Assembly (NCBI GenBank): GCA_946628415.1
Contig: CAMOWK010000005.1
Span: 62,001-126,000, forward strand
Direction of reading: 5' to 3'
Source of the DNA: an uncultured Lachnospiraceae bacterium
Lineage (GTDB): Bacteria > Bacillota > Clostridia > Lachnospirales > Lachnospiraceae
Length of the DNA stretch: 64,000 nucleotides
Every line of letters starts with the position of its first letter. The first letter of the stretch is position 1. Positions 10,381-16,213 of this stretch are shown here, in pieces. The notes under the pieces are model-generated. The model searched no databases. It saw only the letters and a list, made by a program, of their open reading frames with translations, and was not told the DNA's origin. The translations under genes were made by a program, and so were the position numbers.

Positions 10381-10450
10381 GTTGTAATAGAGTTGGTAAG
10401 TTACGTTGTAATAGGTTGATAAGTTATGTTGTAATTGAGTTGATGGGTTA
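10381..10450. repeat. Three tandem 22-23 bp repeats between the TerB-like and MATE genes
   Basis: Three imperfect direct copies at 10381-10403, 10405-10426 and 10428-10450 share GTTGTAAT at the start and AGTTA or GGTTA at the end. They fill the gap upstream of the leftward MATE gene, and the last copy abuts the stop codon of the TerB-like gene. They may be a regulator-binding array or an expanding minisatellite. Confidence 0.8.
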
Positions 10451-10915
10451 TTAGTTGCGGTTCATGATGTATGAATTAAACTGGTCTATAACCTTCTTCT
10501 CGGTATCGCTAATTCCATCAGATGCCGCAGCAACCCTGTTGATGCCATCCTTGATCTCAAGGAGTTCTGTATCAGATACCATGTCAAGGTATGTTTTGAC
10601 CTCATCCCAGGTAATGTTGTGATTGTCGGAAAGCTTCTTTATCTCAGCCATTATATCATCAGGAATACGAATCTTCTTGTTGATACGGCTTACATTTAAG
10701 TCAATCTCCATATATTCATCAAGAGTGATATTATCATCACATGCGGCAACGTAATATGAAAGAGCTGTTGTTGCAAGTGTGATTTTTGAAAGCTTTGCAT
10801 GCTCTTCCGGTGAAAGCTTGTTTTCTTCTGCCGGTACAGCTTCTTCTTTGACAGGCGTTTCATTTTTTACTTCATCCATAGAATCATTGTTAAAAAGATT
10901 TCCAAAAAGTCCCAT
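10451..10915 (-). CDS. TerB-like small acidic protein
   Basis: A 154-residue soluble protein. The N-terminus (MGLFGNLF) and an acidic, Pro/Glu-rich linker (10-40) precede an all-helical region. In that region SYYVAACDDNITLDEYMEI (about 63-81) and AASDGISDTEKKVID (about 130-144) resemble the two acidic, metal-coordinating helical hairpins of TerB-type proteins. That assignment is by motif shape only. TerB relatives occur in tellurite and stress-response systems, often at the membrane, but no other ter genes are visible here. It has a good SD (AGGAGGTTACT before ATG) and diverges from guaA, with interlocked promoters in between. Confidence 0.6.
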   Translation of the reverse strand: MGLFGNLFNNDSMDEVKNETPVKEEAVPAEENKLSPEEHAKLSKITLATTALSYYVAACDDNITLDEYMEIDLNVSRINKKIRIPDDIMAEIKKLSDNHNITWDEVKTYLDMVSDTELLEIKDGINRVAAASDGISDTEKKVIDQFNSYIMNRN

Positions 10916-10965
10916 AGTAACCTCCTAATATGCATTGAATTGTTAATTTAACAGTCAGTTTAAAG

Positions 10966-10994
10966 TTGTCCACAGACCTAAAAGGTATTATAAT
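10966..10994 (+). promoter_or_regulatory. guaA promoter (half of a bidirectional promoter)
   Basis: TTGTCC, a 17-base spacer and TATAAT, about 60 bases before the guaA start. The -10 box overlaps the -10 box of the minus-strand promoter. Confidence 0.75.
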
Positions 10995-11016
10995 TCGTAT
11001 ATGGCCTTTCGGTCAA
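10987..11016 (-). promoter_or_regulatory. TerB-like gene promoter (other half of the bidirectional promoter)
   Basis: Read on the minus strand: TTGACC (11016-11011), an 18-base spacer and TATAAT (10992-10987). The central ATTATAAT (10987-10994) is a palindrome that serves as -10 in both directions. Confidence 0.65.
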
Positions 11017-11053
11017 TTGTAATATAAATAATATAAAGATGGAGGAAGAAAAA

Positions 11054-12034
11054 ATGGCAGACATACGTCCTGAGTCAATGGAAAGAATCACTACGTCTGA
11101 GCAGGCAAAGGCTTACATTGATGAGCAGATTAGTCTCATTAGAGAACAGGTCGGAGATAAGAAGGTGCTCCTTGCACTTTCAGGTGGAGTTGATTCATCA
11201 GTAGTTGCAGCGCTTCTTATAAAGGCTATAGGTAAGCAGCTTGTATGTGTTCATGTTAATCATGGTTTACTCCGCAAGGGTGAGCCTGAGCAGGTAATCA
11301 AAGTTTTCCGCGATGAAATGGATGCAAACCTTATATATGTGGACGCTGTAGATCGTTTTCTTGATAAGCTTGCCGGAGTCACAGATCCTGAGCAGAAGAG
11401 AATGATAATCGGAAATGAATTTATAGAGGTTTTTGCTGAAGAAGCACGTAAACAAGATGGCATCCAGTTCCTGGCTCAAGGTACTATCTGGCCGGATATA
11501 CTTGAAAGTGAAGCCGGAATCAAGGCGCATCACAATGCAGGTGGACTTCCTGAAGATATGAATTTTGAACTTGTTGAGCCTGTGCGTATTCTTTTCAAGG
11601 ATGAAGTAAGAGTAGTAGGAAAGGAACTTGGACTTCCTGACAATATGGTATATCGTCAGCCATTCCCGGGTCCCGGACTTGGAGTAAGATGCCCGGGCGC
11701 AATCACGCGTGACAGACTTGAGGCAGTGCGTGAATCAGATGCAATCCTCAGGGAAGAATTTGCAAAGAACGGACTTGAAGGAAAAGTATGGCAGTACTTC
11801 ACAGTAGTACCTGATTTCAAATCAACGGGAGTAAAGGACGGCAAGCGAACATTTGACTGGCCTTGTATCATCCGTGCCATCAACACAACAGACGTAATGG
11901 AAGTTACAGTAGAACATCTTCCGGATGAACTGATCGACCATCTGGTAAACCGTATCATCACAGAAGTACCGGGAATCAACAGAGTACTTTATGATTTCAC
12001 TCCGAAACCGCCAGCTACTGTGGAATATGAATGA
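11054..12034 (+). CDS. guaA: GMP synthase ATP-pyrophosphatase subunit, no glutaminase domain
   Basis: Catalyses adenylation and amination of XMP to GMP in purine synthesis. The PP-loop LSGGVDSS (about residues 42-49) binds ATP. The C-terminal dimerisation domain is complete, with PFPGPGLGVR and a PPATVEYE terminus (normally ending TIEWE). The protein is 326 residues and starts directly at the synthetase domain. The N-terminal class-I glutamine amidotransferase half of the usual roughly 510-residue bacterial GuaA is missing, and no separate GATase gene lies nearby. The start at 11054 is chosen over the in-frame ATG at 11039 because GGAGG lies at 11041-11045. It may use ammonia directly or a GATase partner encoded elsewhere, as in archaea. 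Confidence 0.92.
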   Translation: MADIRPESMERITTSEQAKAYIDEQISLIREQVGDKKVLLALSGGVDSSVVAALLIKAIGKQLVCVHVNHGLLRKGEPEQVIKVFRDEMDANLIYVDAVDRFLDKLAGVTDPEQKRMIIGNEFIEVFAEEARKQDGIQFLAQGTIWPDILESEAGIKAHHNAGGLPEDMNFELVEPVRILFKDEVRVVGKELGLPDNMVYRQPFPGPGLGVRCPGAITRDRLEAVRESDAILREEFAKNGLEGKVWQYFTVVPDFKSTGVKDGKRTFDWPCIIRAINTTDVMEVTVEHLPDELIDHLVNRIITEVPGINRVLYDFTPKPPATVEYE

Positions 12035-12040
12035 TAACGA

Positions 12041-12181
12041 GCCAAACTCAAATTAATATACAGCGGTCACGAAGTGACCTTGGCTAAGGAAGAACACACC
12101 CGCAAGCTCGCTTGCAAGGGTGTGTTCTTTTTTAGACAAGATAGCTGCGAAGCAGCGCTGTATATTAATCTGAGCTTGGCG
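12041..12181. repeat. Palindromic MITE-like element after guaA
   Basis: An imperfect inverted repeat of about 26 bases forms the ends (12041-12065 against 12156-12181; cores ATTAATATACAGCG and CGCTGTATATTAAT). Inside are two short GAA-loop hairpins (GGTCAC-GAA-GTGACC and GCTGC-GAA-GCAGC) around a strong terminator hairpin. The right end recurs at 14166. There is no transposase inside, so it resembles a non-autonomous palindromic repeat unit. Confidence 0.75.
12090..12133 (+). terminator. guaA: guaA terminator, inside the palindromic element
   Basis: AAGAACACACCC followed by GCAAGC pairs with GCTTGC and GGGTGTGTTCTT, then a T run. The stem is about 18 bp and very stable. It lies 55 bases after the guaA stop and is embedded in the inverted-repeat element. 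Confidence 0.85.
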
Positions 12182-12190
12182 ACAACATAC

Positions 12191-12222
12191 ATCGAGACGC
12201 CGGCATTTGCCGGTGTCTCGAT
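12191..12222. repeat. Near-perfect hairpin inside the repeat region
   Basis: ATCGAGACGCCGGCA and TGCCGGTGTCTCGAT pair with one G-T mismatch around a two-base centre. No T run follows. It occupies the position where the 14166 copy of the element has a short unrelated segment, so it looks like a cassette within the repeat. Confidence 0.75.
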
Positions 12223-12231
12223 GAGCTATGC

Positions 12232-12300
12232 CATAGTCCCAATGAGCATAGCCCGAATGAATAAGAGATTGGCAATAACTAAGTCTAAGCAATTACATTT
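12232..12300. repeat. 69-bp dispersed repeat, copy 1
   Basis: Matches 15872-15940 over its whole length with about a dozen mismatches. The shared core is GAGCATAGCCCGAATGAATA, and both copies end in CAATTACATTT. The core GCCCGAATGA also ends the element copy at 14166-14243. Confidence 0.8.
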
Positions 12301-12379
12301 GAAGCCGCGTATCTAATGTAGTAGAATATGATGATGAAAGGTATTTTATGTGATAAGTAAAAAGGAAAGAAGGTATTAC

Positions 12380-12415
12380 ATGGCAATCCCGACAAACATA
12401 AAAAACTTATTATGA
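12380..12415 (+). pseudogene. Fossil 5' end of a Schlafen/AlbA_2-type gene
   Basis: A ribosome binding site (AAGAAGG) and ATG start the peptide MAIPTNIKNLL, then TGA. Proteins of the AlbA_2 (Schlafen-like, RecG C-terminal-like) family often begin in just this way before an SGxVVExxRxEFK segment, which is absent here. The break falls 10 bases before the IS200 remnant, consistent with interruption by the insertion. Too short for certainty. Confidence 0.35.
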
Positions 12416-12424
12416 GGTATCCAT

Positions 12425-12676
12425 ATGGATAATCAAAGTATACAACATACACGAGGGAATTGCACGTACCATATAGTATTTATCCCAAAGTATAGACGGA
12501 AGAAAATGTATGGTACAAATAAGAAAGATTTGGTGGAGATAATCCCTAAATTCTGCGAGATGAAAGGCGTTAGTCTGATAGAGGGAGAGGTGTGTAAGGA
12601 TCATGTACATATGTACGTTGCTATACCACCGAAGCTCAGTGTTTCGGACTTTATGTCATATCTCAAAGGAAAATGA
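12425..12676 (+). pseudogene. tnpA: Truncated IS200/IS605-family transposase TnpA
   Basis: The 83-residue ORF matches the N-terminal part of Y1-type IS200 transposases. It has the YHIVFIPKYRRK start, a central helix, and the HUH metal-binding motif as DHVHMYVAIPP (His-x-His near residues 61-63). The family is usually about 140-155 residues, with the catalytic Tyr in the C-terminal helix. Here the protein stops right after SYLKGK, so the Tyr is missing and the copy cannot be active alone. No TnpB is present. The stop codon lies inside a hairpin (12672-12710) that may be the element's right end or a terminator. It follows the fossil gene start at 12380, which may mark the insertion site. Confidence 0.85.
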
Positions 12677-12710
12677 ACGCTTCGAGTAGGTTTCGGAGCG
12701 TTCATTTTTT
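12672..12710 (+). terminator. Hairpin with T run at the end of the IS200 remnant
   Basis: ATGAACGCTTCGA pairs with TCGGAGCGTTCAT (one mismatch), followed by six T. It could be an intrinsic terminator or the subterminal hairpin recognised by IS200-type transposases. It also lies just past the stop of the leftward ATPase gene. Confidence 0.7.
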
Positions 12711-12713
12711 ACA

Positions 12714-14048
12714 TCACTTCTTTTCTTTTAAATATTCTTTTAGCTTAAATGCACAGAAATATGGGAATGTAAAAATATTATTATCATGACCAATATTAAA
12801 ATCGCCAAGCTTAATTCCATAGGAGATATCATTATAATTCTCATTATTTATCAATGTAGATAAAGACTTAGAGCGATTATTGTTGGATTTAACCTCGACG
12901 GGAATTAAATCATTTTGTGTTCTGACAAAGAAGTCTTCTTCAAGCGTAGAGTTTTCTTTTTTGTAGTAGAAAAGTCCTAGTCCTTGTTTGATAAAAGCCT
13001 CCGCAACAAAATTCTCGTACAGGGCACCTTTATAAACTCCGAGATTCTTATTTATACGAAGGTCTTCCTGGGCTTCTTCATCTAACGCAGATACCAATAA
13101 TCCTGTATCTGGATAATATAGCTTATATTTGTTCTCTTCGATATTTCCTTTTAATGGCAGCTCTGGAAAATGCAAACAACTACATTCGGAGATGACACCA
13201 GCATCTTTTAACCATTCTATGCAACCGGTATATTCTCTTGATCTTGCATTTTTTTCAATCTTATTGAATTGAAACTTTTTATTTTCCTTTGCAAGCTGAG
13301 AAGGAATACTTCTATATACACTTATTATTTTTGCTTGATCCAAGCCTTCTGCATATTTCCTGACATCTTCTTCATAATCAAGTCTAATTTGTTCTTGTAC
13401 ATCAAGTGTTCCTGAAAAAGTACCCGTTTCGATATATAACTTAACTACATCCGGCATACCGCCTAATACGCAGTAATCTAAAAATATGCTTTTAAATATC
13501 GCTAATTCATTGTTATTAAATGGATTATTATTTAACATATGTGTTAGTATGGAATTTATCTGATTCTGACTATACCCTTTTGCCCAAAGAAACTCTTCAA
13601 AATCCATAGAATACATCTCATAGTCTGTTTTTGAGCCTACACTATTGCTGTGGGTTTTTTTATAATTTATCCCCAGCATTGAACCACTACAAATGACATC
13701 ATATTTACCATCTATATTGAAAGCTTTTAAGGTGGTGGCAATATCAGGATTTTCCTGTATCTCGTCAAAGATTATAATCGTTTTATCGGGTATAAACTTT
13801 AATGACGGATTTACCAGCGAAATATTTTTAATGACACTTTCAACATCATATCCATCTGCAAGTATTTGCATATATTTCTTGTCTAAAGCAAGATTAATAT
13901 ATATTACATTCTCATAATTATTCCTTGCAAAATGCATTATTGATTCGGTTTTGCCAATCTGTCTTGCGCCTTTTATTATAAGTGGCTTGCGAGCCGGATT
14001 TGTTTTCCAATTTATTAGATAATCATCGATTTTTCGTCTATAATACAT
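12714..14048 (-). CDS. AAA-family ATPase with DUF4143 (AAA_14) domain
   Basis: A 444-residue protein. The N-terminal AAA_14 ATPase domain has Walker A GARQIGKT (about residues 28-35) and Walker B IIIFDEIQ. The C-terminal DUF4143 nuclease-like region carries an EDFFVRTQNDLIPVEVKS segment, resembling the Asp...Glu-x-Lys core of PD-(D/E)XK folds. The family is widespread and often lost or gained, and its role is unsettled (toxin, defence or mobility have been suggested). The start is ATG at 14048, 7 bases after GGAGG; the in-frame GTG at 14054 lies inside that SD. Its promoter contains three operator-like boxes. A broken relative remains at 19139. The gene sits among repeats and an IS remnant and is probably acquired. 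Confidence 0.85.
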   Translation of the reverse strand: MYYRRKIDDYLINWKTNPARKPLIIKGARQIGKTESIMHFARNNYENVIYINLALDKKYMQILADGYDVESVIKNISLVNPSLKFIPDKTIIIFDEIQENPDIATTLKAFNIDGKYDVICSGSMLGINYKKTHSNSVGSKTDYEMYSMDFEEFLWAKGYSQNQINSILTHMLNNNPFNNNELAIFKSIFLDYCVLGGMPDVVKLYIETGTFSGTLDVQEQIRLDYEEDVRKYAEGLDQAKIISVYRSIPSQLAKENKKFQFNKIEKNARSREYTGCIEWLKDAGVISECSCLHFPELPLKGNIEENKYKLYYPDTGLLVSALDEEAQEDLRINKNLGVYKGALYENFVAEAFIKQGLGLFYYKKENSTLEEDFFVRTQNDLIPVEVKSNNNRSKSLSTLINNENYNDISYGIKLGDFNIGHDNNIFTFPYFCAFKLKEYLKEKK

Positions 14049-14066
14049 TTCCACACCTCCATGGAC

Positions 14067-14095
14067 ATTCTATCACGTTTTATGAGGAATATCAA
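14067..14095 (-). promoter_or_regulatory. Promoter of the DUF4143 ATPase gene
   Basis: On the minus strand: TTGATA (14095-14090), a 17-base spacer and TAGAAT (14072-14067). The SD begins only about 7 bases downstream. One of the three 13-bp boxes fills the spacer, so a protein bound there would block RNA polymerase. Confidence 0.6.
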
Positions 14096-14149
14096 TTGGT
14101 GTAATCACATTTTATGAGCTATAATAATAACACTATTCACGTTTTATGA
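14073..14149. promoter_or_regulatory. Three 13-bp direct boxes at exactly 32-bp spacing
   Basis: TCACGTTTTATGA occurs at 14073-14085 and 14137-14149, and TCACATTTTATGA at 14105-14117. Start-to-start distances are 32 and 32 bases, close to three helical turns. The bases between boxes are not conserved. The downstream box lies between -35 and -10 of the ATPase promoter. Confidence 0.8.
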
Positions 14150-14165
14150 TAATTGAGTGTAGGTT

Positions 14166-14243
14166 GCGAAGCAGCGCTGTATAATAATCTGAGCTTGGCG
14201 ACAACATACATGAGGGCGAAGCGGAGCGTAGCCCGAATGAGCA
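14166..14243. repeat. Palindromic element, partial copy 2
   Basis: Repeats the right arm of the 12041-12181 element: GCGAAGCAGCGCTG, then AATCTGAGCTTGGCGACAAC. It then skips to the GCCCGAATGA core that in copy 1 lies about 70 bases further on, past a hairpin absent here. It ends just before the promoter of the ion transporter. Confidence 0.8.
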
Positions 14244-14254
14244 AGAAAACCACC

Positions 14255-14282
14255 TTGACAATCTCTGCCAAAAGTATATAAT
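14255..14282 (+). promoter_or_regulatory. Promoter of the ion-transporter gene
   Basis: Consensus TTGACA, a 16-base spacer and consensus TATAAT, about 45 bases before the TTG start at 14328. It lies directly downstream of repeat copy 2. Confidence 0.75.
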
Positions 14283-14327
14283 GCGCTCTTGGTGCATTTT
14301 ATTCTTTTGAATGAGAGGTTGTCAATT

Positions 14328-15452
14328 TTGGAAAAATCTAAAAAAGTGTTTGAGTTATTTAAGAAGGATTCTATCCTGTTCATATCAGGTATTCTTGCTG
14401 TTATATCCTGTTTTTTTGTTAAACCGGATTCAAGTTATTTTAGTTATATAAATTTCAGAGTATTAGCAATCCTTTTTTCATTAATGCTTGTTGTCAGTGC
14501 TTATATGAGAATAGGTACTTTTGATTACTTTACAAACAAGCTTCTGGGAATAATTCATTCAGAAAAGAACATCTCTCTTTTTCTGGTAATCCTGTCATTC
14601 TTTATGAGTATGCTGTTTACAAATGATGTAACTCTTGTTACACTGATTCCTTTCGCTTTAAATGTCTTAAAGGCCTTTAAGGATAGAAAAAGGACAATGT
14701 ATACTTTGATTCTGATGACAGTATCAGCTAATCTTGGAAGCATGCTGACACCTATAGGAAATCCACAGAATCTGTATCTGTATACAGAGTATCATATTAC
14801 ACTTTTGGACTTTATAAAATTGATGCTGCCATATAGCGTGGTTTCTTTAATACTTCTTATCATAAGCGTAATAATGCTGAATAAATCCGATAAGACGGTT
14901 GATACAGCGTTAACTGAAGAAGTGGAGGCTCCCAAACTTTTGCCTCTCCTTGTTTATACTGCACTTTTCGTAGTATGTCTGCTTACTGTATCGAATAAAC
15001 TTAGCTATATAATTATGTTAGGAGTCGTAGCAGCAGTTGTACTTGTGTTTGATAGAAAGTCATTTGTAAATATCGACTATGGTTTGTTATTTACATTTAT
15101 ATTTTTCTTTGTGCTTATTGGTAACCTTGGGAGAATAGATATAATTCATGATGCATTGTCACGAGTTATTGAAAAAAATGTAACGCTGACAGCAGTTCTT
15201 GCATCACAGTTCATAAGTAATGTTCCAGCTGCAATGCTTCTTTCAGCATTTACTCAAAAAGGTCCATCCTTACTTATTGGAACAAATCTCGGAGGTCTTG
15301 GAACTCTGATTGCCAGTATGGCAAGTTTAATTACATATAAATTCTATAACAAGGAGAAGAAAGAAGGAGAACATTACCTTCTTTCCTTTACAGTCATAAA
15401 TATTTTGTTCCTTGTTATCCTGCTTATTCTATATTTTGGATTAAGCGCATAA
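14328..15452 (+). CDS. Ion-transporter superfamily permease (SLC13/ArsB/NhaD-like)
   Basis: A 374-residue integral membrane protein with about ten hydrophobic helices. Two re-entrant-loop-like motifs mark the ion-transporter superfamily: FTNDVTLVTLIPF with GSMLTPIGNPQN in the first half, and SNVPAAMLLSAF with GTNLGGLGTLIAS in the second. Members carry dicarboxylates, citrate, arsenite or Na+/H+; the substrate is not determined by what is visible. It is shorter than typical SLC13 proteins (about 450-500). I place the start at TTG 14328, behind GAGAGG with 9 bases spacing, rather than at the upstream TTG 14289, which has no SD. It has its own strong promoter and stands alone. Confidence 0.8.
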   Translation: MEKSKKVFELFKKDSILFISGILAVISCFFVKPDSSYFSYINFRVLAILFSLMLVVSAYMRIGTFDYFTNKLLGIIHSEKNISLFLVILSFFMSMLFTNDVTLVTLIPFALNVLKAFKDRKRTMYTLILMTVSANLGSMLTPIGNPQNLYLYTEYHITLLDFIKLMLPYSVVSLILLIISVIMLNKSDKTVDTALTEEVEAPKLLPLLVYTALFVVCLLTVSNKLSYIIMLGVVAAVVLVFDRKSFVNIDYGLLFTFIFFFVLIGNLGRIDIIHDALSRVIEKNVTLTAVLASQFISNVPAAMLLSAFTQKGPSLLIGTNLGGLGTLIASMASLITYKFYNKEKKEGEHYLLSFTVINILFLVILLILYFGLSA

Positions 15453-15871
15453 ATATCTGAATGGGTCATTTTTATTTATAAATTTTGATATTTACATTGT
15501 GTTTTGACCCACCTTGTTAATGAGTTATTACCTGATAACCGTCAGCTTTCATCTGTCAAAACAACATTTCTTTCGTATTCTATTAACTCTATATTTAGTA
15601 ATTCCTTATTATTCATAAATATGTGATTGTCCTTTCGTTTAATACTTAATTTAGCCTTCAGTAAAGAAAATATTCTTAGTGTGTCATACACAGATGCAAT
15701 TATAAATCTTAATGCATTTCTAATAGGCTCAAATCTTTCATCCGATTATATATTGTTTGAGGAGAAGGACAATAAATATAATCATTTATGTATTGCTCAA
15801 GATTCTAGAGGAAAAAGATATGCAGAATCATTTTTTGTAAATCCAACTGATTTATATATGAGAGGACAGGC
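15453..15871. other. AT-rich region with a possible decayed gene
   Basis: No intact gene is seen. On the plus strand a frame open from 15627 without an SD reads into the dispersed repeat at 15872. Its coding-like part (KENILSVSYTDAIINLNAF, then FEEKDNKYNHLCIAQDSRG) looks like a fragment of an unrecognised protein. A 24-codon minus-strand ORF (15616-15542) has no properly placed SD. Confidence 0.3.
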
Positions 15872-15940
15872 TATAGTCCCGATGAGCATAGCCCGAATGA
15901 ATAAGGAACTAACAATAACCAGGTCTGAACAATTACATTT
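15872..15940. repeat. 69-bp dispersed repeat, copy 2
   Basis: Same length and order as 12232-12300, with about twelve substitutions and no gaps. It lacks the palindromic left part, showing that the repeat family moves or decays in modules. Confidence 0.8.
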
Positions 15941-16141
15941 ATCTTTCCGGAACATATAGCAGGTAGTTCGAGCTCTACTTTCTACTTTGCAGACAGAAAA
16001 AATATAATCTCTGTTGGCAATATCCGGCACGTTTACAAATTAATAGAAACAATAATATACAATTAAGGATGTATTAAGTATCTGAATATACTAGGGAAAG
16101 ATTCACGTTATATCATACTATTATCAGGAAGGGGGCGGAAT

Positions 16142-16189
16142 ATGCCTAAGGTTTCAGAAGAGTATTCTGAGAACAAAAAGAATAATTGA
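16142..16189 (+). pseudogene. Fossil 5' end of a TetR-family regulator
   Basis: A ribosome binding site (AAGGGGG) and ATG start the 15-codon peptide MPKVSEEYSENKKNN, then TGA. Many Lachnospiraceae TetR regulators begin MPKVSEEYxxxKK before the helix-turn-helix, which is gone here. The next gene starts 25 bases later. Its presence fits loss of a regulator that once preceded the membrane/hydrolase gene. Short, so the assignment is tentative. Confidence 0.4.
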
Positions 16190-16213
16190 TAAAACGAAGA
16201 AGGAGTTTGCGTT

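Noticed and set aside
10916..11053. Purine or guanine riboswitch before guaA
   Set aside because: The leader after the promoter is about 50 bases, too short and without the conserved junction.
12074..12316. 80-codon plus-strand frame after guaA
   Set aside because: It consists of the palindromic element and terminator hairpin read as codons, with no SD.
14073..14149. CRISPR-like array
   Set aside because: Only three 13-bp repeats with 19-base intervals, no cas genes, and one repeat lies inside a promoter; operator boxes fit better.
14242..14286. Short frame MSKKTTLTISAKSI before the ion transporter
   Set aside because: It overlaps the consensus promoter TTGACA/TATAAT and has no SD.
15542..15616. 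24-codon minus-strand frame beginning MNNKELLNIELIEYE
   Set aside because: The nearest SD-like AAAGGA is 13 bases from the ATG, and no family could be named. Possibly another gene fragment.
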